Below, piece by piece: positions 35,125-43,918 of a stretch of DNA of 64,000 bases. The notes under the pieces are model-generated. The model saw nothing but the letters and a program-made list of their open reading frames with translations, made no database searches and was not told the origin of the DNA. Position numbers and translations under genes: made by a program. The first letter of the stretch is position 1, and the number at the start of each line of letters is the position of its first letter. The DNA comes from Inediibacterium massiliense (GTDB lineage: Bacteria > Bacillota > Clostridia > Peptostreptococcales > Thermotaleaceae), in NCBI RefSeq assembly GCF_001282725.1, contig NZ_LN876587.1:472075-536074 (forward strand). Direction: 5' to 3'.

Positions 35125-36099
35125 ATGTCTGCTTTGATAGAAATAAATAAAGTTACAAAATATTATCCCAAAAAAAGGTCATTTTTAAAAAAAGAGAATC
35201 AAATTTGTGCAGTAGATGATGTTTCTTTAAAAATTGAAAAAGGAAGAACACTTGCTCTTATAGGAGAAAGTGGGAGTGGTAAGACTACTTTAGGAAAAAT
35301 GATAGTTGGATTAGAAAAACCTACAGGGGGACAAATTTGTTTTAAAAAAAAAGATATTACCCAATTATCGCTAAAAGAAATGAAGCCTATTAGAAAGGAT
35401 ATGCAAATTATTTTTCAAAATAGTGCAGGAGTATTTGATCCATCTTATACAATTGGAGAGAGTTTAAAAGAGATTCTAAAAAATTATTTCCATATGTCTA
35501 AAAAAGAAAGTCAATGGAAAGTAGAAGAAATGCTTTGTGCTGTGGGATTGAATCAAACTTATGTACATCGGTATATCAATGAATTAAGTGGGGGACAAAA
35601 ACAAAGAGCTAATATTGCACGAGCTTTAATGATTCATCCTGAATTTGTAGTGTGTGATGAGCCTGTATCAAGTTTAGATTATTCTCTTAGAAAACAAATA
35701 TTAAACTTGCTCAATGATATGAAGGATTGTTTCAATACTACCTATTTATTTATAACCCATGATTTATCCAATGTATCATATATAAGCGATTGTGTGGCAA
35801 TTATGTATAAAGGAAGTATTGTAGAGTATATAGATTGGACAAATAATATGGATAAGTCTATAAGACACCCATATACAAGACTATTATTCCATTCTATACC
35901 TGTAAAAGACCCTTTGCATAGAAAAAGAAGGCAATTACCTATTATATTGGAAGATGTAGAAAATATATTGCATGAAAGAGGCTGTAAGTTTTATGGAAGA
36001 TGTCCATACAAAACAGATCAGTGTAAAATGGAGCAGCCAGTTTTAAAAGAGTTTGAAAAAGGACATAAAATTGCTTGTCATAATATGGAATATATATAA
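35125..36099 (+). CDS. ABC importer ATPase (NikE/OppF-like)
   Basis: With the ATG at 35125 (AAGGAG eight bases upstream) the product is 324 residues. It has Walker A GESGSGKTT (47-55), signature LSGGQKQR and Walker B FVVCDEPVSSLD. The C-terminal oligopeptide-transporter extension carries a cysteine group (GCKFYGRCPYKTDQC), which in some relatives binds an iron-sulfur cluster or metal. It is the second ATPase of the importer. Confidence 0.9.
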   Translation: MSALIEINKVTKYYPKKRSFLKKENQICAVDDVSLKIEKGRTLALIGESGSGKTTLGKMIVGLEKPTGGQICFKKKDITQLSLKEMKPIRKDMQIIFQNSAGVFDPSYTIGESLKEILKNYFHMSKKESQWKVEEMLCAVGLNQTYVHRYINELSGGQKQRANIARALMIHPEFVVCDEPVSSLDYSLRKQILNLLNDMKDCFNTTYLFITHDLSNVSYISDCVAIMYKGSIVEYIDWTNNMDKSIRHPYTRLLFHSIPVKDPLHRKRRQLPIILEDVENILHERGCKFYGRCPYKTDQCKMEQPVLKEFEKGHKIACHNMEYI

Positions 36100-36155
36100 G
36101 AGTAAGTTGAAGTAAGCGTAGATATTTCCTAAAAAAATATGAGAGGAGATAAGAT

Positions 36156-37739
36156 ATGAGAAAAAAACAATGGGTTAAAAAATTAGCTTTAGGAGTAATA
36201 TCTTTAATGATGATTGCTACAGTAGGGTGCACATCTATGCAAAATGTAAGTTCAAGTAATACTCCTAATGAAGATAAAACTATAACCATACTAGAAAGCA
36301 GGGCGCTAAATCCTGACGTAGGAGAAGCACATACTGGATCAGCTGCAATTTCTTTATATGAAGCTATTTATGAACCTTTGATAAAGTATGGAGAAAAAGG
36401 AAAATATGAACCTGCTCTTGCGCAAAGATGGGAAATGAGTGAAGATGGTAAATCCTATACTTTTTATTTGAGAAAAGATGTTAAATTTTCTGATGGAGCA
36501 GATTTTAATGCAGATAGTGTTATTTTAAGTGCCAAAAGATGGGATCCTCATAGCTTTTCTTCGCCTATGACTGGGATTGAAAAGATAGATGATTATACTA
36601 TTCGAATTAGTTTTGAGAAAAAGAGCTATCCATGTTTGACAGAATTTACTTATCCTAGACCTTATCGTATCTCTAGTCCAAATGCTTATGATGATAAAAC
36701 TGGAAAATTTAAAGGGATGATTGGAACAGGTCAATGGATGATTGAAAGTTATAAGTCTAATCAAGAAGTAGTATTGGTGCCAAATCCTTATTATTATGGA
36801 GAAAAGCCTAAAGTAGAAAAGCTTGTTTTAAAAGAAGTACCTGATGGGCAATCTCGTCTTATGGCACTTCAAAGTGGAGAAGCTGATATTTCTATAGCTT
36901 CTATACCTACTGAAAATTATCAAGTAGTTAGGGATGATAAAAATCTAGATATTTTTGAAAAAGAGGGAACTATGGGATTTTACTTAATTATGAATTATGA
37001 AAATCCTATTTTTCAAGATATAAATGTTAGAAAAGCTTTGAATTATGGAATTGATAAAAAAAGTATAGGAAATGACCTTTTAAATGGAGAAGGAACAGAG
37101 GCGAAAGGACTTTTGCCACAAACAGTTCCTTATGTAACGAACCAAAATAGTAAAGGATATCCATTTGATACAAAAAAAGCAGCAGAGCTACTTGCAAGTT
37201 CAGGATACAAGGATACAGACAAAGATGGAATATTAGAGAAAGATGGAAAGAAATTGTCTATTCGTCTTGTATTTCAAACAGAAGAATATGCTTCTTGGAA
37301 ATCTTTGTGTGAGTATTTGCAATCGGCATATGCAAAAATTGGAATAGAAGTAAAACCTGTGCTTTTGGAGTCAGCGGCTTATTATGATGCCATTTGGAAG
37401 ACTCGTGATTATGATTTGATTATTTATCGTACTTATGAAGATTCATGGAATCCTCATGGATTTTTAAGATCATTATTTTATCAATCAAAAGGTGAAAAAA
37501 GTGTATGTTGGTATGACGAAGATTTAAATAAAAATTTAGATCAAGTAATTACCATTATGGATGAAAAAGAAAGACAGAAAAAATATGATGAAATTTTTAA
37601 ATATATAGAAGAATCTGCTGTGACAGTACCTTTATATTATCCTAAAGTACAATATGTATATAATAAAAGACTTAAAAATATCATTGCAGCTCCAACTTCT
37701 TATGAGGCAATAGAATGGCAATTGATAGAGAAAAAATAG
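36156..37739 (+). CDS. Nickel/peptide-type substrate-binding lipoprotein (NikA-like)
   Basis: This 527-residue extracellular lipoprotein (family SBP_bac_5) has a signal peptide ending in the lipobox ATVGC with Cys25 as the lipidated residue. The mature part has the family segments YEPLIKYGEKGKYEPALAQRWE and YTFYLRKDVKFSDG. It is the last gene of the riboswitch operon, with a terminator overlapping its stop. The ligand may be Co2+ or Ni2+, a metal chelate, a corrinoid or a peptide. B12 control favours cobalt or corrinoid, but no binding residues decide it. Confidence 0.88.
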   Translation: MRKKQWVKKLALGVISLMMIATVGCTSMQNVSSSNTPNEDKTITILESRALNPDVGEAHTGSAAISLYEAIYEPLIKYGEKGKYEPALAQRWEMSEDGKSYTFYLRKDVKFSDGADFNADSVILSAKRWDPHSFSSPMTGIEKIDDYTIRISFEKKSYPCLTEFTYPRPYRISSPNAYDDKTGKFKGMIGTGQWMIESYKSNQEVVLVPNPYYYGEKPKVEKLVLKEVPDGQSRLMALQSGEADISIASIPTENYQVVRDDKNLDIFEKEGTMGFYLIMNYENPIFQDINVRKALNYGIDKKSIGNDLLNGEGTEAKGLLPQTVPYVTNQNSKGYPFDTKKAAELLASSGYKDTDKDGILEKDGKKLSIRLVFQTEEYASWKSLCEYLQSAYAKIGIEVKPVLLESAAYYDAIWKTRDYDLIIYRTYEDSWNPHGFLRSLFYQSKGEKSVCWYDEDLNKNLDQVITIMDEKERQKKYDEIFKYIEESAVTVPLYYPKVQYVYNKRLKNIIAAPTSYEAIEWQLIEKK

Positions 37740-37765
37740 CTGAGGATTTTCCTCAGCTTTTCTAT
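37738..37765 (+). terminator. Terminator of the riboswitch operon
   Basis: AGCTGAGGA / TCCTCAGCT stem followed by a T-rich stretch. It is the same hairpin as at 26116-26136, at the end of the neighbouring operon. Confidence 0.8.
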
Positions 37766-37828
37766 TGATCTTGTATATTTTTATGATGATATGGCTAGTG
37801 TATAGATAATGATAAAAGGGGTGATCAT

Positions 37829-37921
37829 TTGAGAAAAGACAGAAGAATAAAAGAACCTAGTGCTACTATTATGAAAGATACAAAAGAAGAAGTTAAAAGA
37901 ATTTTTAGTAAAACTGCATGA
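37829..37921 (+). CDS. Possible 30-residue basic peptide
   Basis: A TTG start lies five bases after AAAAGGGGTG and opens a 30-codon frame (MRKDRRIKEPSATIMKDTKEEV then KRIFSKTA). It is basic, helical and without a membrane segment. I recognise no family. The strong ribosome binding site is the main support. The surrounding gap (37766-38009) otherwise holds only a TATAAT-like hexamer at 37963-37968 before cheX. Confidence 0.4.
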   Translation: MRKDRRIKEPSATIMKDTKEEVKRIFSKTA

Positions 37922-38009
37922 ACATAGTGTGAAAAATGTAGAAAAAAGAGATAAAAATATGATATAATGACAAAAGCATATAGGATAAGTGAAGAGGGGG
38001 GATTTCAAG

Positions 38010-38471
38010 ATGAAGGTAGAATGGATTAATCCTTTTATTGAAGCGAGTAAAATGATCTTAGAGCAAATGGCAAATATATCTTGTGATAAAGGAAAAATTT
38101 ATGTAAAAGATGGATCTTTTGATGCTCCTGATGTGATGATTTTAATAGGACTTACAGGGAAATTGAAAGGGCAAGCTATTTTAGGAATGAATGAAGAACT
38201 GGCAAAGGAAATTGCTTCTCATATGATGTGTGGGATGCCTGTAAATGACTTAGATGAAATGGCAAAAAGTGCCATATCTGAACTTGGAAATATGATTTTA
38301 GGAAATACCGCTACCCTCCTTAGTGATCAAGGTTTTGAGGTAGATATTACGCCTCCAACGCTCTTGGTAGGAAAAAAAGTTTCAATTTCTACAAATTCTA
38401 ATCAAACAATTACTGTACCTTTAAATACAGATTATGGTATAATTGAGCTAGATATTGCAATAAAGGAGTAA
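38010..38471 (+). CDS. cheX: CheX-family CheY-P phosphatase-like protein
   Basis: This 153-residue protein (start ATG 38010 behind GAGGGGGGA) of the CheC/CheX/FliY fold dephosphorylates response regulators. The catalytic E-x-x-N motif is in AISELGNMILGN, about residues 91-102. No chemotaxis gene is nearby, so its partner may be another CheY-like protein. It runs into trmL with the AAGGAG of trmL inside its last codons. Confidence 0.85.
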   Translation: MKVEWINPFIEASKMILEQMANISCDKGKIYVKDGSFDAPDVMILIGLTGKLKGQAILGMNEELAKEIASHMMCGMPVNDLDEMAKSAISELGNMILGNTATLLSDQGFEVDITPPTLLVGKKVSISTNSNQTITVPLNTDYGIIELDIAIKE

Positions 38472-38476
38472 TGAGT

Positions 38477-38947
38477 ATGGCGATTAATGTAGTTTTATTT
38501 GAACCGGAGATACCCCCAAACACAGGAAATATTGCAAGAACTTGTGCTGCTACAGGGAGCAGTCTTCATTTAATTGAACCCTTAGGATTCTCAGTAGATG
38601 ACAAGCATTTAAAAAGAGCAGGATTGGATTATTGGGATTTGTTAGATTTACATATTTACCAAAATTTAGAAGAATTTTTTGAAATACATCCAAAAGGAAA
38701 ATTTTTCTTTTCTACAACAAAAGGAAACCAATTCTATACAGATGTGACTTATGAAGATGAGTGCTTTTTAGTATTTGGAAAGGAAACGGCAGGGCTACCC
38801 AAGGAGCTACTTCATAAAAACATGGACAAAGCTATTAAAATTCCCATGATTGAAAATGAAAAGGCTCGATCTTTAAATCTTGCAAATTCAGTAAATATTG
38901 TGCTCTATGAGGCTTTAAGACAAACTGGGTTTATGCATTTAAAATAG
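38477..38947 (+). CDS. trmL: tRNA (cytidine(34)-2'-O)-methyltransferase
   Basis: This is a 156-residue SPOUT methyltransferase that modifies the wobble base of leucine tRNAs. The start at ATG 38477 has better spacing to AAGGAG than the ATG at 38471. Family marks are PEIPPNTGNIARTCAA near the N terminus, VFGKETAGLP in the middle, and the knot segment ARSLNLANSVNIVLYEALRQ. It is cotranscribed with cheX and ends in a terminator. Confidence 0.93.
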   Translation: MAINVVLFEPEIPPNTGNIARTCAATGSSLHLIEPLGFSVDDKHLKRAGLDYWDLLDLHIYQNLEEFFEIHPKGKFFFSTTKGNQFYTDVTYEDECFLVFGKETAGLPKELLHKNMDKAIKIPMIENEKARSLNLANSVNIVLYEALRQTGFMHLK

Positions 38948-38969
38948 AGAGGTAAAACTCTCTTTTTTT
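38946..38969 (+). terminator. Terminator of cheX-trmL
   Basis: AGAGAG / CTCTCT stem with a GTAAAA loop, followed by a run of T, begins at the trmL stop. Confidence 0.75.
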
Positions 38970-39104
38970 ATGGAATATAAATAATTCTTAAAATTCTAAA
39001 AAATAAAAATACTATTTTGTATTTATGGTATGATATAAAACAATAAAGCAAAGAGAATAATAATGATTATAAACATTATTTTTAATTCGACATATTTTAA
39101 TAAA

Positions 39105-39122
39105 TTTAACATAGATTTAACA
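39105..39122 (+). promoter_or_regulatory. Pho-box-like direct repeat
   Basis: TTTAACA at 39105-39111 is repeated at 39116-39122 with an 11-base period, like the PhoP/PhoB box (TTAACA-type hexamers on one helix face). A TATTAT -10-like hexamer follows about 20 bases later (39142-39147). It lies upstream of a Na/Pi cotransporter, which fits phosphate-starvation control. Confidence 0.55.
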
Positions 39123-39189
39123 AAAATAATACAAAATAGTGTATTATAGATAAGGTGTGAATGCACAATAGAATATAGGAGGGGCATAA

Positions 39190-40821
39190 ATGGAAATATT
39201 TTTTGGAGTACTTGGAGGATTAGGTTTGTTTCTTTATGGAATGACCATAATGGGAGATGGTTTACAAAAATCTGCTGGGGATAAGATGAAGAGAATCATC
39301 GAGGTACTTACAAATAACAGAATTATGGCCGTCATTATTGGATCATTAGTGACTATGATTATCCAAAGTAGTAGTGCGACTACTGTAATGGTAGTAGGAT
39401 TTGTAAATGCAGGGATTATGAATCTTACTCAAGCTACTGGAGTGATTATGGGAGCCAATATTGGGACAACTGTAACAGCTCAGATTGCATCATTAGAACT
39501 TAGTTATATTGCTCCTGCTGTAGTAGGTCTTGCAGTAGTAATTTGGCTTTTTACAAACAATAAAAAGACGAAAAATATGGCAGAAATTTTTATAGGCTTT
39601 GGGATATTATTTATAGGTATGGATTTTATGAAAGAAGCTGTGAAGCCTCTTCGTGAATATGCAGGATTTAGGGACATGTTATTAAGCTTTGGCAGTGGTA
39701 CTTTTACAGATTCTTTAATGGCCATATTTACAGGATTTTTTATTACTGCAGTTGTGCAAAGTAGTAGTGCTACTACAGGAGTTTTAATTGCTTTGGCGAG
39801 TGAAGGACTTCTTCCTATAGAGGCTTCTTTGCCAATTATATTTGGAACCAATATAGGAACTTGCGTGACAGCCATGTTATCTAGTATTGGGGCAAATCGT
39901 ACAGCGAAAAGAGCTGCATTTATTCATTTTACTTTTAATGTAGTTGGAACGATTCTTTTTATGTTACTTTTTAAGAATGTAACAGTAGTTGTTGTACAGA
40001 AATTTTCTCCAACAGATGCAGCAAGACAATTGGCAAATGCTCATACATTATTTAATATTATGAATACTTTTTTATTGCTTCCATTTGCACCGTTATTAGT
40101 GAAATTAGCAAATAAGGTGATTCCTGTAAATGCAGCAGAGCAAAGAGATCAAATAGGTGTAAGCCATTTAGATGATAGAATGTTAGAAACTCCATCTATT
40201 GCTATTGTGCAGGTGATTAAAGAAATTTTAAATATGGGAGATTTAGTGTTAGAAAGTTATAAAACTTCTATGGAAGCTTTCTTTGCACAAAGTGAAAAGT
40301 TAGCAGATAAAACTTTTGCAACAGAAAAAATAATCAATAGAATGGAAAGACAAATTGCTGAATATTTAGTAAAGCTATCTAACACTCCTTTGTCTGGAAA
40401 GCAACATGAATTGATAGATGGTCTTTTTAATACCATTAATGATATTGAAAGAGTAGGAGACCATGCAGAAAATTTAGCAGAACTTGCTATATTTAGTTCA
40501 GACAATAGGTTAATGTTTAGTGAAAAAGCTTTTAAAGATTTAAAAGATATGCATGATCGAGTAATTAAGTCTTATGAGCAAGCAATACTAGCATTAAGAA
40601 TAGGAGATGTAAATCTTGCAAGAAGAGTTGTAGAAAGAGAAGGAGAAATTGATCATATGGAAAAATTCTTGAGAGCAAATCATATTGCAAGATTAAATAA
40701 GCAACAATGTGCACCAAGTGCAGGAATTATATTTTTAGATATTATTAGTAATTTAGAAAGAATAGGAGATCATGCAGCAAAAATTGCTTTTTCAGTTATT
40801 GATTCAGTAGATAAAAGATAG
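39190..40821 (+). CDS. Na+/phosphate cotransporter family protein with PhoU-like domain
   Basis: This is a 543-residue membrane protein. Residues about 1-310 hold two inverted NptA-type repeats, each with QSSSATT (near 59 and 193). A C-terminal PhoU-like helical domain (about 345-540) contains NDIERVGDHAENL and NLERIGDHAAKI. It is predicted to move phosphate with sodium and to be modulated by its own PhoU-like domain. It is a single-gene unit, with AGGAGGGG before the ATG. Confidence 0.9.
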   Translation: MEIFFGVLGGLGLFLYGMTIMGDGLQKSAGDKMKRIIEVLTNNRIMAVIIGSLVTMIIQSSSATTVMVVGFVNAGIMNLTQATGVIMGANIGTTVTAQIASLELSYIAPAVVGLAVVIWLFTNNKKTKNMAEIFIGFGILFIGMDFMKEAVKPLREYAGFRDMLLSFGSGTFTDSLMAIFTGFFITAVVQSSSATTGVLIALASEGLLPIEASLPIIFGTNIGTCVTAMLSSIGANRTAKRAAFIHFTFNVVGTILFMLLFKNVTVVVVQKFSPTDAARQLANAHTLFNIMNTFLLLPFAPLLVKLANKVIPVNAAEQRDQIGVSHLDDRMLETPSIAIVQVIKEILNMGDLVLESYKTSMEAFFAQSEKLADKTFATEKIINRMERQIAEYLVKLSNTPLSGKQHELIDGLFNTINDIERVGDHAENLAELAIFSSDNRLMFSEKAFKDLKDMHDRVIKSYEQAILALRIGDVNLARRVVEREGEIDHMEKFLRANHIARLNKQQCAPSAGIIFLDIISNLERIGDHAAKIAFSVIDSVDKR

Positions 40822-40849
40822 ACTTCTTTATATAAAGAAGTCTATTTTG
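40818..40849 (+). terminator. Terminator of the Na/Pi cotransporter gene
   Basis: A perfect 28-base palindrome (arms ATAGACTTCTTTAT) overlaps the stop codon and is followed by TTTTGTTG. The perfect symmetry could also stop the opposite strand. Confidence 0.75.
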
Positions 40850-40915
40850 TTGTAAAATTTCTACATAAATAATAAAATAGAAGAAGAAAACAATGTACTA
40901 GGGGAGGAGATTAAC

Positions 40916-41764
40916 GTGAAACCTATAAAAATTATGACTACGAGTCTAGCAGATGTGCCAAAAGAATTAGCAAAAGAATACGATATTACAATACTACCAC
41001 TTTGTATAAGATTTGGAGAGGAAGAATTTAAAGATGGTGTAGATTTACATGGAGAAGAATTTTTTCAAAGACTAAAAGATACTGGAGAAGTTTCACAAAG
41101 TTCTCAAATCTCTCCAATTATTTTTATAAAAGAGATGAAGGCTATTTTAGAAGAAGGATACCAAATCATTTTAATTAATGGTTCTTCTGGAGTAAGTGGT
41201 ACCCATGAATCATCTATTATGGCTAAAAATGAAATAGGAAGCGAAGATATCACCATTATTGATACTTTAGCTTTATGTTATGGATGTGGAATGATTGTAG
41301 TAGAAGCGGCTAAAATGGCCAAGGAAGGAAAATCAAAAGAAGAAATTGTTAACAGGGTAGAAGAAATGAAAGAGAAGGTAGATCATATCTTTTCTGTAGA
41401 TACATTAGATTATTTACAAAAAGGAGGAAGGCTGAGTCCTACAAAGGCTACTATAGGAAAAATTTTAAATGTAAAGCCTATATTAACTATAGAAGATGGA
41501 AAAGTAGAACCTTTTGATAAAGTAAGAGGAAGCAAAAAAATTATTCCAAGAATGATAGAGCTTGCACAAGAAAGAGGTCTTAAGAAGGGATCTGATTATA
41601 TTTGTGTAGCTCATGGAGGAAATAAAGAAAATTTTAAAAAATTAAAGGAAGAAATCATAAAAGTATTTGAGCCTAAAAATATGATAGAAATGGAAATAGG
41701 ATGTACCATAGGAACTTATACAGGACCAGGTTTATTAGCTATTTTATATATAAAAAATGAATAA
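40916..41764 (+). CDS. DegV family fatty-acid-binding protein
   Basis: This 282-residue DegV protein starts at GTG behind GGGGAGGAG. Family landmarks are MTTSLADVPKEL at the N terminus (fatty-acid carboxylate contact), GSSGVSGTHES near residue 90, and VDTLDYLQKGGRLSPTKA near 160. DegV/FakB proteins bind fatty acids for phosphorylation by FakA; no fakA is here, so the exact role is open. Confidence 0.9.
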   Translation: MKPIKIMTTSLADVPKELAKEYDITILPLCIRFGEEEFKDGVDLHGEEFFQRLKDTGEVSQSSQISPIIFIKEMKAILEEGYQIILINGSSGVSGTHESSIMAKNEIGSEDITIIDTLALCYGCGMIVVEAAKMAKEGKSKEEIVNRVEEMKEKVDHIFSVDTLDYLQKGGRLSPTKATIGKILNVKPILTIEDGKVEPFDKVRGSKKIIPRMIELAQERGLKKGSDYICVAHGGNKENFKKLKEEIIKVFEPKNMIEMEIGCTIGTYTGPGLLAILYIKNE

Positions 41765-41812
41765 ATCAAAATCATATAAAAGTAATAATATGAAAAAAAT
41801 GTTAAAAACATA

Positions 41813-41842
41813 TTGTCAATAGTAATGATTTTATAATATAAT
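41813..41842 (+). promoter_or_regulatory. Sigma-A promoter of the glycine reductase operon
   Basis: TTGTCA (-35) and TATAAT (-10) lie 18 bases apart, about 65 bases before the glycine aptamer and in the right orientation. Together with the riboswitch and terminator it fills the 389-base gap before grdX. Confidence 0.7.
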
Positions 41843-41907
41843 GATTATAAAGATAATTAATAATAAAAAAAATTAAATAAAAATTCTTAATTCTGGGTGA
41901 AAAATGC

Positions 41908-42015
41908 GGGAGAGAATCCATAAAGGATCGCCGAAGGGACAAGCGAAAGATATTGCCTATCTTTTTGTGAAATTCTCAGGCTAAAGGACCGTATTTGGAC
42001 GGAACTCTGGAAAGC
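41908..42015 (+). ncRNA. Glycine riboswitch (single aptamer)
   Basis: The conserved glycine aptamer blocks occur in order: GGGAGAG, CGCCGAAGGGACAAG, TTCTCAGGCTAAAGGACCG and GGAACTCTGGAAAGC. Only one aptamer is present rather than the tandem pair. It lies before a terminator and the grd operon, so glycine binding should switch the operon on. Confidence 0.93.
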
Positions 42016-42074
42016 TTATAAAGCATCAAAGGAGTATGATTTCAATTAAGGAGAGACTGTTAAGTTAAAGACAG

Positions 42075-42113
42075 AGACATATGGCAATTCTATATTTGTC
42101 ATGTGTCTTTTTT
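42075..42113 (+). terminator. Riboswitch-controlled terminator upstream of grdX
   Basis: A 13-position stem (AGACATATGGCAA with TTGTCATGTGTCT, including G-U pairs) is followed by TTTTTT. It lies 60 bases after the aptamer and 40 before grdX. Confidence 0.8.
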
Positions 42114-42153
42114 GTATAAATGAAGAAACCTTTTCCTAAAATGAGGTGAAAAG

Positions 42154-42540
42154 ATGAAAGAAACCATTATCACAAATAATCCTAAAGTTTTTGAAGGAAA
42201 TCAAGGAAAAACGGATATAATCTATTTAGAGGATGTCCCTTATCTTTCAGTACTTTTATTGGCGAGAGATAAGATTCATAAAGGATATAAACTTTTGACA
42301 CATCCTTTATCTGGAAGTGTAAAACCTAATGAAACACCTTACAAATCTATTGCAATAACCAAAGAGAAGGGAGAAGTAGATATAGATTCTATAAAAATAA
42401 TAGAAGAAAGTATTCAAACGGTTCAAAAATTTTTAAGGACAAAAAAAACTCCTTGTTGGACAAAAAAAATTTTAAAGGACTTTCAACTGATCGATTATTG
42501 TTTGATTCAAAGTGCAATTGAAAGTATGAAGCAATTTTAG
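42154..42540 (+). CDS. grdX: GrdX protein of the glycine reductase operon
   Basis: This 128-residue protein of unknown function typically opens grd operons. Marks seen are VLLLARDKIHKGYKLLTHPL and SVKPNETPYKSI. It has no signal peptide or membrane segment. It is the first gene after the glycine riboswitch, with AGGTGA before the ATG and 29 bases to trxB. It is identified by pattern and position. Confidence 0.88.
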   Translation: MKETIITNNPKVFEGNQGKTDIIYLEDVPYLSVLLLARDKIHKGYKLLTHPLSGSVKPNETPYKSIAITKEKGEVDIDSIKIIEESIQTVQKFLRTKKTPCWTKKILKDFQLIDYCLIQSAIESMKQF

Positions 42541-42569
42541 TAAAATTTCAATATGAAGGAGGTAATAAA

Positions 42570-43514
42570 ATGGAAAACTTATACGATGTAATAATTATTG
42601 GAGCAGGGCCTGCTGGCCTTTCAGCTGGGCTTTATGCAGCAAGAGCAAAAATGAAAACATTAATACTAGAAAAAGAAAGAGTAGGTGGGCAAATTGTTAC
42701 CACCAATGAGGTGGCTAATTACCCAGGGTCTATAAAAGATGCTACAGGACCTAGTTTGGTTGCTAGAATGGTTGAACAAGCAGAAGAATTTGGAGTAGAG
42801 AGAAAAAAGGATACAGTAATAGATGTAGATTTTACACAAAAGATTAAAGTAATTAAAGGAGAACTAGGAGAATATCATGCTAAAGCTGTCATTATAGCTA
42901 GTGGAGCAAAGCCTAAATTGATTGGATGCCCTGGAGAAAAAGAATTAACTGGAAAAGGCGTATCTTATTGTGCAACTTGTGATGCTGACTTTTTTACAGA
43001 TCTTGAAGTATTTGTAGTAGGAGGAGGAGATTCTGCTGTGGAGGAAGCTCTTTATCTTACTAAATTTGCACGAAAAGTAACGATTGTACATAGAAGAGAT
43101 GAGTTAAGGGCTGCAAAATCTATTCAAGAAAAAGCATTTAAAAATTCTAAAATTGAATTTATGTGGGATACAGGTATTGAGGAAATCAAAGGAGATGGAA
43201 TTGTAGAATCTGTAGTGTTTAAAAACAAAAAAACTGGGGAAGTAACACAATATCATGCCAATGAAGAAGATGGTACTTTTGGAATATTTCCTTTTGTAGG
43301 ATATCAACCATTAAGTGAAGTATATAAGGATAAGATACAAATGAATGAGGCAGGCTATATTATTACAGATGTAGAAATGAAGACAAATATAGCAGGTGTC
43401 TTTGCAGCAGGGGATATTAGAGAAAAATCATTAAGACAGGTAGTCACTGCAACAGCTGATGGAGCACTAGCAGCTGTAAATGCAGAGAAATACATAGAAA
43501 GTCATTTTGAATAA
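42570..43514 (+). CDS. trxB: Thioredoxin reductase of the glycine reductase system
   Basis: This 314-residue FAD/NAD(P)H flavoenzyme supplies electrons to thioredoxin for glycine reductase. The FAD motif is [16 protein letters not shown] (about 11-26), the redox pair is in [11 protein letters not shown] (about 135), and the second nucleotide motif is [11 protein letters not shown]. The C-terminal FAD segment [11 protein letters not shown] is intact. It lies between grdX and trxA, with AAGGAGG at the start. Confidence 0.95.
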   Translation: MENLYDVIIIGAGPAGLSAGLYAARAKMKTLILEKERVGGQIVTTNEVANYPGSIKDATGPSLVARMVEQAEEFGVERKKDTVIDVDFTQKIKVIKGELGEYHAKAVIIASGAKPKLIGCPGEKELTGKGVSYCATCDADFFTDLEVFVVGGGDSAVEEALYLTKFARKVTIVHRRDELRAAKSIQEKAFKNSKIEFMWDTGIEEIKGDGIVESVVFKNKKTGEVTQYHANEEDGTFGIFPFVGYQPLSEVYKDKIQMNEAGYIITDVEMKTNIAGVFAAGDIREKSLRQVVTATADGALAAVNAEKYIESHFE

Positions 43515-43530
43515 TAAGGGAGGCGGGATT

Positions 43531-43851
43531 ATGTTATCTGTAGACAAAGAAACTTTTCAAGGGGAGGTATTAGAAGCTAAGGGCTATGTTTTAGTAGATT
43601 ATTGGAGTGATGGATGTGAACCTTGTAAAGCATTAATGCCTGATGTTGAGGAGCTTGCTAAGGAATACGAGGAAAAAGTAAAATTTACAAAGTTGAATAC
43701 TACAAAAGCTAGAAGATTGGCTATATCTCAAAAGGTACTAGGACTTCCTACTATTGCTTTATATAAAAATGGAGAAAAGGTAGATGAAGTAACCAAAGAA
43801 GATGCAACAAAAGCAAATATTCTTTCTATGCTTCAAAAATATGTAGATTAG
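43531..43851 (+). CDS. trxA: Thioredoxin of the glycine reductase system (variant active site)
   Basis: This 106-residue thioredoxin starts at ATG 43531 behind AAGGGAGG. Its active site reads DGCEPCK instead of the usual WCGPCK, with the pair separated by Glu-Pro. The cis-proline segment [13 protein letters not shown] is present. It should shuttle electrons from TrxB to the selenoprotein A/protein C system. The altered site may tune its redox potential, which is an inference. Confidence 0.93.
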   Translation: MLSVDKETFQGEVLEAKGYVLVDYWSDGCEPCKALMPDVEELAKEYEEKVKFTKLNTTKARRLAISQKVLGLPTIALYKNGEKVDEVTKEDATKANILSMLQKYVD

Positions 43852-43863
43852 ACAATAACTTGT

Positions 43864-43887
43864 AATAGGGGAATTACTTCCCCTATT
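43864..43887 (+). other. Intercistronic hairpin between trxA and grdE
   Basis: A perfect 10-bp stem (AATAGGGGAA / TTCCCCTATT, loop TTAC) has no T tract behind it. It is more likely an mRNA processing or stability element than a terminator, separating the low-demand trx genes from the catalytic grd genes. Confidence 0.6.
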
Positions 43888-43918
43888 GCAGGTTAAAATA
43901 TAAAGGGAGGTGAATGAT

